Assembly: GCA_036873135.1 (NCBI GenBank)
Contig: JAPTYO010000013.1
Location: 22,441,901 to 22,505,900, forward strand
Source of the DNA: Clarkia xantiana subsp. parviflora
Lineage: Eukaryota > Streptophyta > Magnoliopsida > Myrtales > Onagraceae
Length of the DNA: 64,000 bases
Reading direction: 5' to 3'
Under the pieces are notes generated by a model. The model saw only the letters and a list, made by a program, of their open reading frames with translations. It did no database searches and was not told the DNA's origin. The position numbers and the translations under genes are program-made. Positions within the stretch are counted from its first letter, which is position 1, and each line of letters opens with the position of its first letter. Positions 1 to 10,929 of the stretch are shown one piece after another.

Positions 1-2075
1 TGGGATACTTCTTGGAGAAGTTGGATGCTGTTGACTTTCGTCTAGGCTTCGTTAATCCCGTCTAGAGTCTGATCATTTCTCCCACTCGGAATAATGCTTC
101 TTATCGTAGCGTCACTTCTATTGGGAACATTTTTCCCACTCGGAACAATGCTTCTTATCGGAGCATCGTTTCCTTTGGGAACAAGAGCAGTGCTTGAACC
201 TTGACCATCAACTTTCCTTTGACAGCCTCTCGGTCTCGGGGTTTCACTTCCGAGATGAATTCCTTGATCACTAGGATCTGGAACCAAGTTTGGTCGGATC
301 ACTCCCACTGGAAACAATGGGTATCACTCCCACCTGAAACAATGGGTAGTAGAGGCAGTTGTGGCATTCCAGGTTTAGCAATATGACAATCAGATTCAAA
401 TTGATTTGTCTCTGCGGCAACAGCGATCTCATGTGGTAGGGTTTATTCCTCCCATTGGATTTACTATGAAAATATTTCCATTATCATTTACCATGTCATT
501 CACTTGAGTTGCCGGTTCAAATCTCTCCCACTCGAATTAAGTGGGATCTGATTTTCAGTGTTATCCTGCTCCGTTTTGATCATGACTACATAGATTTAAA
601 CTGTCCATGCATTTGGAATATTCTCCCTCATGTGATGTAATATCATCATGTTCGACCACGGCACCATTTTCAAAAGCTTTAAACAGGTATTTTCTAAGAG
701 TAATTAACGTACTCTTGTTCCAAATACGTGTTTAATGCGCAAATTAATATCGCATGATGATATGATTTAAGTCATTGTCATTTTATAGCTTTTATGGCGA
801 CGTGTCTTACCGATTTTATTGGAACACAGTTTACATACATGTGAGTCATCTTTTTCATCCCTTAGGGAACACCTGATAGAGTGACTCCAACATTATATTC
901 TTGAACTGTGCTTCTTGAAGTGTGTTTTAATTGATTCAAATGCCTAGCCTAACTTATCGTTCAAGGCGTTTGGAAGGAAAGTCATTTAACCGACTTCATC
1001 CTTCTTCGTTTGAAAGTTATCTCACAGATTTTATCCCATCTCTGAACTGAGCATCTTGGGTTTTCACCCTATGTGTCAGTTGATACTTTTACAAGGCCGT
1101 GGTAGTTTCGAAGCCTACTTCGTACCGATGTAAATGTTATCAACAAGTTGTTTCTGAAGGAACGCAAACGAAAATTCAGCACCTAATCATTTAAACACTT
1201 TATTTTTTAAATTTGTATTTTGAAACGATGTGTTTCGTCTATCGAGGTTCACTTGGACGTAGCGCTATTCACCGTAGTTTTAATCCTAGGGTGAAACGTT
1301 TCATTTCTGAATTTAATTTAATCCAAGCGGTTTTGCACATGATTATCATTACAGATTATTTCATTCAATGGAGTACTTATTAATAAAATGAGATTTGTAA
1401 CCGGTTCGTTCTTAGAACTACGCAATCAATGGATTTTAATGGCATTTTTATTTTACTCAAAGAATTAGATGTAGGATAAAATGTATGGAGTTGTTTGATT
1501 CAGCTATTTCCAATAACCTTATTGCTTCAGTTTTTTACATTTTGGATCGATCTCGTTTCTAGCCGAGTCAATTAATCTTGATAAGCATAACTCATTTCGA
1601 ATCGAATGGTAACTGCTTTATTCAATAATTCCGAAATAATAATAATAATAATAATCATAATTCAAACATATAAAATGAACAGTAAGAGAAATGACCACAA
1701 AGGCATAAATTCCAGATCATCTACGAAGCTTTTAAGAGATAAAGGTAGAGCTTTAGGAGGACATCAACGAGACATTTATTGTACTTTTATCACTAGCGTT
1801 CATCACACCAGATGTTCCTTTGAGGACCAAAATGATGATCCCGTTTCATCTGCATCTCCCCTTGATCTCTTGCGATGAAGCACAGAAGAACCCTCTGGTT
1901 TCTTTTGTTTGCTTTCAACAAACAGGACCGTGATAAACTTAATTGATTCAATCAAGTAACCAAGTCCGTTGTCGTCGGCCAACCATGAAAGAGGGTACCT
2001 CTGTGCAATACTCAGTATCTTTCTCCAATTCGATCTATCGTTCGTAAGATCTGATGTGGGTATTACACCTGTATC

Positions 2076-2438
2076 TTAGGAAATAAGGGCAACATACTCA
2101 AACAGCACTTTTCTGGCTTCAGCTGCCCTTCCTCCGCCGAAGCGGAGTCTAATGGCACACCAAATTTGAAGAGCACTTAAGTTGAGTTTGAAGTCCTCTG
2201 CAACCTCTCTGTCCAAGGTTGCCAGTATCACCTTGCAAGCTCTCCGATCTTCAAGGCTCCTCACCTTATTCGGGTATGTAAGGACGCCTTGTTCATTCAC
2301 CTATGTTCTGCTCTTATTCACATCAATACACTTGTGTATACTTTCACCGAAAAGGAGGTCTCTCACATATTCACTCCATGCATCCCAATCCATGCCATCC
2401 AAATTGCGATGCTTGTAAAAGCGAACCGACCCAGCCAT
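2076..2438 (-). pseudogene. Gag N-terminal remnant, one in-frame stop
   Basis: Translating from an ATG at 2438 gives about 120 codons ending in TAA at 2076, interrupted by a single TAG after the first 45 codons. The product starts MAGSVRFYKHRNLDGMDWDA, continues with a W-SEYVRDLLF segment, and ends with a ...LQIWCAIRLRFGGG... segment. This is the layout of copia-type Gag (an early 'L-G-x-W-x-x-W' block and a later 'IW...L..RFG' block). A related but more broken stretch is at about 14750-14880. In the reading direction the gag lies about 2.1 kb after the primer site, an unusually long leader. The assignment to Gag is by motif pattern only. Confidence 0.5.
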
Positions 2439-3835
2439 GAAAACTAACACTTTGATAATCACGCATAATCAGGGAGACAATAACATTTTGAGAAAGAATT
2501 GCATACATCAAATATCTATTAAAATGGAATCCGACAAATAATGATTCATCAGTCATCTAAACCAACCGACCACCAGTAAACCAATGGAAGATGGCTGTGA
2601 AAGAGTTCACATTATCGTCGTTTTCCATCCAATAGATCAGTCTGTTAAAATAGTTTTAATCGCAAATTACTAGAACATGAATTTTAAAATAAGCATACCC
2701 GATCTTGGCTTTCTCAAAGCCCTTTTATTTTGGAAAAAAATATTCCGATTAATTTACTCATGCATACATAATTCTACTATCCATGTAAATTATCATATGC
2801 CAGTAACATTCATCACATAAACCACACTCATGCTTACAAGTCATGCATCTAATGTTCCGAGGAACTCATGCTTGCATACATAATTCTACTTCCATGTAAA
2901 TTATCGAATGCAACTACATCCTAAACATTCTAGCATACGTGTCAAAAATTTAACATTCACATCCATCATACATATTTGGCGACTGGTTTTCGATTTTAAA
3001 ATAATTTTAAACATTAGGGGCTGATTTGCAATTCATGCTTATATTCAATCACGCAACATTCTAGACATGAATCCTAGGCATTTTCAACCATCACAGCATG
3101 TCTATCCTAGTGCGCATTGCATATATTTAACCAGGGCTCAGCCCACAATATGCAATATCCAGCTAGCTTGACTCAGTCAAGACAACATTTCTAATCGTGT
3201 GTAAAAATATATTGAATAAAAAACAATTGCAATTCAGCCCACTAATTATACTAGTCCCAAAGAGATAAATCTTCGAGATCAACCCACATAATCGAAACAA
3301 GGCATAAAGGTTATCAACCCTTGAGCACTGTGTAGGCCTAGTGAGGTTCAAAAACATTTGGATTTTAAAATTTGACCTCCCTATTTTAATTGACTTGAAT
3401 TCGGTTTTGAAAATACGGTTCGGTAGTCAATTTTAGTCCGATTTGGTCCGGTTCGGTTCGGTCCACAAAAATCCGGTTCGGTTCGAAAATAAAAATCCAG
3501 TTCGGTTTGGTCCGGTTTTAATTTTAAAATCTGTTCGGTCGGAACTGGTCCAAATAAAATAGGGTTCAGTTCGGTTCAACACACAAAATCGGTTCGTTAG
3601 ATCCACTTGGTTACCCTGGTCCGACCAACCCGTTTAGGTCGAACCGATTGAGACAATCCAGTTCAGTTTTAATTCGTCCCGGTTTGACATATTGGACCGG
3701 CCCAATAATTAAAATATAAAAGGTTGGGCCGAAATGTTAACTTGTGGCCCAAGTAGGGTTTTAAAGTCCAAAAATATGTAATTTAGCCACCAAATAACAT
3801 TAATTATATTAAATAATTTCCAATATTAAATATAC

Positions 3836-3863
3836 ATATATATATATTTCGGCCATATTATAA

Positions 3864-3894
<31 letters not shown>

Positions 3895-3953
3895 TTGCCA
3901 AGATTCTATCTATAAGATTAAATCAATCAACAATATATATATATATATATATG
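3836..3953. repeat. TA-rich microsatellite tracts
   Basis: Two long (TA)n runs sit at about 3836-3893 and 3930-3953 in the leader of copy A. Equivalent runs occur in the inverted arm (about 5896-5925) and in copy B (about 16507-16538 and 16603-16652), so they are a fixed part of this element family rather than chance microsatellites. Confidence 0.85.
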
Positions 3954-4552
3954 TAAAAATCGGCACCTATCATTAAATATATATATATTATTTATTGTCA
4001 ATATCTTAAATAGAGAAACAAATATTAATAATATATTTCCCCAATCTTTTAGGTAACTAAAATCTATCAATAATATCTTTAACCTGTTTAAATATTTAGA
4101 TATATTGATAGTTATATATATTTCTATATATTAATGTGAATCTATCCTAATGTTCCCTATTATAGATATATTGTCACCTAGATTAAAAATTAAAATATGG
4201 TAAACAATATTATTTTATAGGTTTGGCCAAATTTTGTAACTTGGAGACCAAGAAATAAAAAAATTTACCTTGTAAATTTGCTAGAATTTTTTGCACAAAC
4301 ACTTAATTGGGAACAAGTGGTCAAATTTTAAGATCAAATTTTAATAAGATATACAATCCAATGTTTGATTTTGATAAATATCATATTTTTCTTGAAGATC
4401 ATGAACATCAAATTTCCTAAGAACATCATGAAAATTTCAGACATTTAACTTAAAAAAAAATCGAAATTTTAAATCTTTTTTATTTAAAATTTTCGGTCCT
4501 AATTTAAAATTTTAAGAAAACCAATTTATCAAAATCATGAACTCCTAACACA

Positions 4553-4565
4553 GGCTCTGATACCA
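4553..4565 (-). other. Primer-binding site, initiator-Met type, of copy A
   Basis: On the minus strand this reads TGGTATCAGAGCC, the classic plant copia primer site complementary to initiator methionine tRNA. It lies one base inside the LTR piece that starts at 4567. Confidence 0.85.
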
Positions 4566-4566
4566 T

Positions 4567-5296
4567 TGTTAGATTACGGGGAGTATTCCTACGGAAACCA
4601 AATCATGGTACATGCTAGTAATCAAAATTACGCAGCGGAAGATTCGTGATCTTTGCATGAGGGAGTTCACGATCCTCCGGTTGGCACCCGTAGGTGTGTA
4701 AGCATATGGTGATGGGCGTCGTAATTGGTAGCCCATAATATTTATAGTTTACCTAAGGAAATTAGGTACATGTCACATTAGGGTAATTGGGCTAGACCGA
4801 AATTCCAATTGACATGAGAGGCCCAAAATTGGGCCTCCCTATGCATAGTGGCATGCCGAAACTTGGAGTGAGCAAAGTGGATTTTTCTCCACTTTGCTCC
4901 TCCTATAAATACATGGTGATAGGGGATTTTTAGGGTTAATCACTATTCACTCATTAGAGTGTTTTAGAGAGAAAAACCCTCCACCCCACACATAGGTATT
5001 TCGCCCGAACCACTCCCCACCAAAGGTTGTGCGAATTTGCTTTCTAGCAAACACTCCAGAGATCTGTCCCCTGCCAATAATCGATCAGAGGCTTTTCTGT
5101 GGAAAACATACCGCGTAGAGCTTCTTTAACCAGAACCTCTACTGGTGCCGACCGGAGAATCGTGAACTCCCTGCCGGAAGGATTTTGGGACTATTGACAT
5201 CGTTTTAGATATGTGCGAATCTTCCTCTGCGTAATTTCGATTACTAGCATGTACCACGATTTAATGTCCGTAGCGATTACTCCCCGTAATCTAACA
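4567..5296. mobile_element. Two back-to-back LTR pieces facing opposite ways
   Basis: The block begins TGTTAGATTACGGGGAGTA at 4567 and ends with the inverse, TACTCCCCGTAATCTAACA, at 5296; each end abuts a primer-binding site pointing outward. From 4567 to about 4694 it matches, in reverse complement, the terminal 130 bases of the block on the right. At about 4694 it jumps to a different place in the LTR and then runs forward to 5296. So it is the 3' end of a minus-strand LTR joined to about 600 bp of a plus-strand LTR. The forward part has the sequence also seen at 17150-17740 (shared stretches around AAGTGGA...TCCACTTTGC and GGCCCAAAATTGGGCC). A CTATAAAT-like TATA lies near 4902. Confidence 0.75.
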
Positions 5297-5895
5297 GTGG
5301 TATCAGACACTGTGTTAGGAGTTCATGATTTTGATAAATTGATGTTCTTGAAAATTTAAAATTTTCGGACCGAAAATTTTAAAAGGAATTTTAAATTTCG
5401 ATTTTTTTTATGCTTATGGTGGTCCGAATTTTCATTTTGTTCTTGGTTAATTTGATGTTTAGATCTTCAAGAAAAATGTGATATTTATAAAAATCAAACA
5501 TTGGATTGTAGATCATTTTGATCTTAAAATTTGACCACTTGTTCCCAATTTTGTGCTTGTGCCGAAACCCTAGGGGAATTACAAGGTAAAATTTTTAATT
5601 TCTTAGTCACCGAGGGACATAATTCAGCCAAAATATTGAGTAATATTGTTTACCATATTTTAATTTTTATTCTAGGTAACAATATATCTATAATTGTGAA
5701 CATTAGGATAGATTCACATTAATATATAGAAATATATATAACTATCAATATATCTAAATATTTAATAGGGTTAAATATATTATTGTTAGATTTAGTTACC
5801 TAAAAGATTGAGAAAATATATTGTGTATATTTGTTTCCCTATTTAAGATATTGACAACAAATTATATCTATATTTATATAGGTGCCGATTTTTAC

Positions 5896-5926
<31 letters not shown>

Positions 5927-6103
5927 ATTGATTTAATCTTAAAGATAGAATCTTAGCAATAAATATACATATATGTTATATTTTGGCTGAAATATATATA
6001 TATATTATTAATATTGGAAATTATTTTATATAATTGATGTTACATAGTGGCTAAGTTAAATATTTTAATGGACTTTAAAACCCTACTTGGGCCACGGCTA
6101 CCG
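5297..6103 (+). mobile_element. Inverted internal arm following a plus-strand primer site
   Basis: A primer site variant, TGGTATCAGACAC, lies at 5298-5310 directly after the LTR end at 5296. The following 800 bp match the minus-strand leader of copy A (3740-4552) in reverse order, including the GTGTTAGGAGTTCATGAT block, the TA tract and a terminal TTTAAAACCCTACTTGGGCC block. By eye identity is moderate (about four bases in five), too low for a fresh copy of the same element. The match stops at 6103, where gypsy pol sequence begins abruptly. Confidence 0.75.
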
Positions 6104-9100
6104 CCTCCGTTCCATACACCATGCTGAATGGCGTTTCACCTGTTGATTCTTTGGTGCTCTGCGCACCTCCCATAGTATGCTGTTGAGTTCATCTGCCCAT
6201 CCACCTTTTAATGCATTGACTCTTTTCTTGAGGCCATCCAGGACAATCTTGTTAGCTGATTCTACCTAGCCATTGGTTTGTACGTAACGTACTGACGCGA
6301 AGCGATGATCTATGTTCTGTCTTTCGCAGAATGTTTTCATACTTCCACTTTTGAATTGTGGCCCATTGTCGCTTACAAGCACTCTCGAGACACCGTATCG
6401 TGCTACAATATGGTTTCAGATGAAATCTATTATTTGTGCATCCGTTGTTCGTGCCAATGCTTTGGCTTCAATCCACTTGGATAAAATAATCTATAGCTAC
6501 CAAAATAAATTTGGTTTTCCCTTTGGATCTTGGGAGTAGACCTATCAAGTCGATACCCCACTGAGCAAAAGTCCATGAGCTCGCAATCGGGCTTAACTCT
6601 GCTGCGGGGGCTGTTATGTTCCTTGAATACTGTTGGCAAGATTCGCATTCTGTGACCAAGTGTGTTGCCTGGGCCTTCATTGTTGGGCAATAGTATCCCA
6701 AGTTTAGAGCCTTGCGGATTAAAGACCTTGCCCCCTCATGACAATCTGCTTATCCCCCGTGCAATTCGTTCAGAACCTTCCAGCATTCCAGGTTTCTGAT
6801 GCACTTCAAGTATGGGGTTGAAAAACTCTTTTTGTATAATTGTCCCTTTATCAGTGCGTAGTTGACGGCGACTCTTTGAATCTTTCCCGCCTGAGTTTTG
6901 TCCTCCGGGAGTGTGCCATTTGTGATGTATGCCTGGATTGGTGTAATCCATGTTGGTTCTGAGTCGATAGTCAACACTTCGAGTTGGTCGATCACTGACA
7001 GGATCCTGTTTTCCACAAAGTGCGTTTCCATGCCTTGTTCGTTGCCTTGCGCGAACTTGCTTAAGGCGTCGGCCTCCTGATTTTGCTCTCTAGGGACTGT
7101 CACTATTTCAAAGGTGTCAAAACCCGCGACGAGTTCCTTAGCCTGCCCCAGGTATTTCTGCATATTCTTAGACTTAGCCAAATAGTCCCCTTTTACTTGG
7201 TTGATGATAAGTTGCGAGTCGCACTTGACCCTTAGGTGTTTGACACCAACACCTTTTGCTATCCTCAGACCTGTTATCAAGGCTTCATATTCTTCCTCAT
7301 TATTTGTTGCTCTAAATGTTAGGTTTAGAGTGTAGTTCTGCGGGTTTGATCCGTCCGGCGGTATTAAAAGGAGTCCAGCACCTGAGCCCCCTACATTTGA
7401 AGACTTGTCAGTATACATCTCCCACACTTCTGCAGGCTCTATGTTTTGTTGTGTGACCTCTGGAGTTGCAGTCTCAGGAGTGATTCCAGTGAACTCCGTG
7501 ATGAAGTCCGCTAATGCCCGACCCTTAATTGTTGTTCGAGGAGCGAAGTGAAGACGGAATTCACTCAACTCAACTGACCATTTCGTCAGTTTTCCTGACA
7601 TGTTTGGTTTTGATAGGATGTGCTTTAAAGGCTGGTCCGTCAATACCGTTATCTCATGCGCATGAAAATACGGTCTTAGCTTCCTTGCCGCCACTATGAG
7701 AGTGTACAATTATTTTTCTATGGGCACATAGTTCACCTCATACTTAGCCAGGATTTTGCTTACATAGTACACTGGTAACTGAGCGCTTCCCTTTTGCTTA
7801 ACAATCACTGAACTGACCGCAGTGTTGCTTACTGATATGTAGAGGTAAAGGGGTCTGCCTTGCAGTGCTTTTGCCAACGCTGGCAACGTTCGTAAATGCT
7901 GCTTTAAATGCTGGAAAGCCTCCTCACATACCTGTGTCCATTCAAACTTCTTGGTTGCGTGCAAAACTTCAAAGAAGGGGAGAGCTTTATCTCCAATCTT
8001 GTCAAAGAACCTGTTCAGGGCTGCTAGACGCCCGTTTAGTTGTTGTACCTCCTTGTGCTTTTTAGGAGATTCCATTTCTTCAATTCTCTTTCACTCACTA
8101 TGAAGCCCAATATCTTCCCTGACTGCACGCCAAAAGCGCACTTTGTTGGGTTCAAGCGAACTTGGAATTCGCGCATCCTTTGGAATACTGCGCGCAAATT
8201 CTCTGCATGGTTACGCCTCTTTTTTTTAATTTACCACCATGTCATCCACGTATGCGTCAATCGTTTTCCCATTCATATCTCCAAATATTATGTTAAGCAT
8301 CTGCTGGTATGTTGCACCCGCATTGATTAAACCGAAGGGCATCACCTTGTAATTGTAGATGTCAGCGTCAGCGTAGAATGTTGTATGAGGTGCGTCTTCT
8401 TTGGACATTGGAATCTGGTTATAACCAGAGCATGCATCCATCACGGACATCAACTCGTGTCCTGCGTTTGCATCGACTAACTTGTCGATTCTTGGTAGAG
8501 GTTATGAATCCTTGGGACATGCGTTGTTAAGGTCCCTGTAGTCAATGCACATCCTCATCTTGCCGTTGGCCTTAGGTACCAAGACTGGGTTTGCAACCCA
8601 TGTTTGGACCTTGCTTCCTCTATGAAACTTGCGTCCAGCAGTTTTCCTACTTCCTCCCGAATGACTATCTTCTTGTCACCTCCGAGAGGCCGTAACTTCT
8701 GTGCTACAACTCGAGACCCTGGATTTATGTTGGGCTTATGTGAGATTATGTATGGACTTATCCCCGGCATGTCACTTGGTGACCATCCGAATAACTCCTT
8801 GTATTCTACTAGGAGTGCTGTGATTTCAATGACTTCGTCTTCCGACAAAGACGCGCCTATTCGGACCTTCCGATCTAGCTCATCTATTTTTACTTCTCGT
8901 AAATCCTCCACTGGGGCTGGACGAGCTCGATCTTTCCTGGGGCCTTCATCAATGGTTGGGACATTGTTGCTGTCTTCCTTGACATTGCGTTGGAGTGCTA
9001 CGTTGTAACAATCCTTTGACAATTGTTGGTCTCCCTTTGCTTCCCCAATGCCTGCCACGGTTGGAAACTTAATCTTCTGATATGTTGTTGAGGCTACCAT

Positions 9101-9400
9101 TCCCCACACATTCATGGTTGTGTACCCCAGGATTCCGTTGTATGCGTCTAAATTGTCCACCACTACAAATAGTACATCCATTTGCAGCTGCTGCTCCCCT
9201 GTCCCAAGAGTGACTGGGAGTGTGATCGTTCCCAACGAGTAGTTGGTATCACCCATGTAGCCTACTAGTGGTGAGTTCATTTGCGAGATGCACTTCTTTC
9301 TTCCCGCTATCCACTAGTATACGCTTAATGTTCATGTCATCAATTGGCATGGTATTGACTAGAGCATCGTTGTGAGGATACACTATGTGCTCCTTATCCT
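6104..9400 (-). pseudogene. Ty3/gypsy (Tat-type) pol remnant: protease, RT, RNase H, second RNase H, integrase
   Basis: Minus-strand reading gives, in order: an aspartic protease start with RILVDSG (about 9310-9400); protease C-terminus and RT N-terminus (8555-9280); RT with CIDYRDLNNACPKDS, MDACSGYNQI and the catalytic YVDD (8226-8560); RT thumb and the RT-linked RNase H (about 7600-8075); a second, separate RNase H beginning MYTDKSSNVGGSGAGLLL with the NNEEEYEAL and CDSQLIINQVKGDY blocks (about 6920-7300); and integrase with a zinc-binding segment, then the GETPFSMVYGTEAV-like end (6104-6750). Two RNase H domains in one pol are a known hallmark of the plant Tat lineage. The longest open piece is 6750-7709 (319 codons); frameshifts near 8080, 8220 and 8590 and stops such as the one after PKDS make it non-functional. 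Gag is deleted and the 3' end is cut at 6104. Confidence 0.9.
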
Positions 9401-9590
9401 TTGCTGAGAAGCATACGACGTATTCCATACACTCATCATCCTGCTAAGACTTCTCGGCATTGGAAACCTTCTAGGATGGGTATACTTCGCGCGCGTACGA
9501 TGTCTCACCTCCGGCACCGTAGCCGCCATGTATCATGTATGTGTTTTCCATCTTATTACTGCTGGTTAGCGAAGACTTGTTTATTCGAAT

Positions 9591-10085
9591 CTCGCGGACG
9601 GTGCCAAATGTTTCGACCAGTCCCGCACGAGAATACGGGTTGTCGAATGTATGTGTGATCCGGGTTGTGTCAAGTTCTTCAAGTCCACGTTGTCGACTTC
9701 GCGCGTCCTTCTCAACCTGCACGTGGGGCAGTAACTAGCACACAGAGATGGGGGTGCTAGTTGAACCCTCTCTGATTCCTCAATAAGTTTCTAAAGAGAT
9801 AAAGCTAGAGAGAAGTCAGAGCTCCTAAGCCAATCTCAAAATGAGTTAAAATGAAATGGGTGGCCAAGAATCCAATATATAGGAGCTCTTGAACCGAAGC
9901 CCGGTTTGATGCGGTTTGCCTCCGGTTTAATATAGAATTGTGAACGGGAGTCGGGATTGAGTAAAGTTGGCTATCGGAAAACTAAGACTTAATGTAAAAA
10001 TACGTCGGTAATGGTTCGTGCGTCGCGGGCGGCAATCCGAACCACGTCGGATTTGGAGAATCCGACGTGGTCCGGATTGTCGTGG
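9591..10085 (-). mobile_element. 5' LTR (truncated) and primer site of the Tat remnant
   Basis: The LTR edge is at 9609 (plus strand TGTTTCGACC). Next to it at 9591-9608 the minus strand reads TTTGGCACCGTCCGCGAG, the same primer-site position and wording as in Elements 1 and 3 (TTGGCGCCGTC...). Between the primer site and the protease only about 190 bp remain, so gag is gone. A TATATA box lies at about 9880 on the minus strand. The far end is uncertain. A 21-bp-arm palindrome (arms CAATCCGAACCACGTCGGAT and its near complement, 10032-10080) occupies the U3 position; sequence after about 10085 no longer resembles the other LTRs. Confidence 0.7.
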
Positions 10086-10137
10086 ACATTAAAAATATGA
10101 AGAAGTATGAATTTAACTACACCTAATATTTGTATCA

Positions 10138-10672
10138 TACTATTAAGGGAAAAGAACCTATTTAGTGTCTCAGGTTTACCTCATGTTTCAGTTTGGTGTC
10201 TCGGGATTAAAGTGTTGATATAGACTGTCCCAGGTTTCATTTTTGTTAAAATTTGGTGTCTCCGCCCATCTTTTCCTCTTCTTTCAACCATTTCCATCAA
10301 CCGACTCGCCCACTTATAATCCATCACTTTTTACTTTTCAAAAAATTGTCAAATTTCACCCAAAAGTTGAACATAAAAAAAAGAAGAGTTTCCAGTAGAG
10401 CGATTTCGAGCGACAATAAAACGTTATTTACTTGGGCAAATGTGGCCAACTTCTTAGGTGATTGTCCCGAAAAAGTGACGAGAGAGGAGCATGCTTGAGA
10501 GCTCGGATATGACAGTTGGTTTCGTCGGGATTGACTTCTCTAAAGTAATCACACTAAGACACCAAATTTCAACCAAAATGATACCCGGGACACTCAATTT
10601 AAACGTCAGACACCAAACTGAAACATGAGGCAAACTTGAGATAGTAAATAGGTTTTTTTTCCCTACTATTAA
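10138..10672. mobile_element. Mutator-type MITE with 9-bp target duplication
   Basis: The element occupies 10147-10663 and is flanked by perfect 9-bp copies of TACTATTAA (10138-10146 and 10664-10672). Its ends are long inverted repeats of over 100 bp with some mismatches: left GGGAAAAGAACCTATTTAGT..., right, in reverse complement, GGGAAAAAAAACCTATTTAC... . A 9-bp duplication with long terminal inverted repeats is typical of Mutator-like elements. The 517-bp interior holds no transposase. The ends share the words GTCTCAAGTTTG and CATGTT with the MITE at 57283-57762, so the two are probably related. Confidence 0.88.
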
Positions 10673-10929
10673 TAATATCAATTTCCCTCTAGGGTTCAAC
10701 TTGTTGATTTCTGAAACCCTAATCGCACCAAACCCTAGACTAAGCAGTGGAGAGAAAGAGAAAGAAGGCAAAGAGACAGTTGCATATCTTTAGCACGTGT
10801 TCCTTCAAGTGGACATACTTCACCTAATAAACACTAAAGAAAACCCTGAAATTAATCAGGGTTTTACCCCCACAATCTTTACTAATGAAGGAACATAACC
10901 ACAACAAATAAAAAAAATCAAACAGGCCC
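10673..10929. other. No gene seen; probably 3' end of the copia remnant
   Basis: On the minus strand this lies just past the end of the copia RNase H reading. It may be the copia 3' untranslated region and part of its LTR, interrupted by the neighbouring MITE. No LTR pair or target duplication was found, so this stays an inference. Confidence 0.3.

Larger units (their letters stand above)
1..4552 (-). mobile_element. Internal region of a degenerate copia-type non-autonomous LTR retrotransposon (copy A)
   Basis: Read on the minus strand this stretch runs away from a primer-binding site at 4553-4565. Closest to that site is a long AT-rich leader (about 2440-4552) holding TA microsatellites and, at about 3400-3720, a low-complexity block of repeated GGTTCGGTCC-like words. 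A gag remnant follows at 2076-2438. The same order and many of the same words recur at 14176-17148 (copy B), which is what marks this as a repeat. The part at 1-2000 shows no domain I recognise; at 80-180 two copies of a roughly 60-bp unit (CCCACTCGGAAYAATGCTTC core) sit side by side. No RT, integrase or protease was seen. The left end lies outside the window. That it is a LARD or gag-only element of the copia class is inferred from the primer site and gag. Confidence 0.6.

Noticed and set aside
42..317. 91-codon minus-strand frame with PIRSIVPSGKN repeats
   Set aside because: It spans a short direct repeat in the degenerate element and shows no domain.
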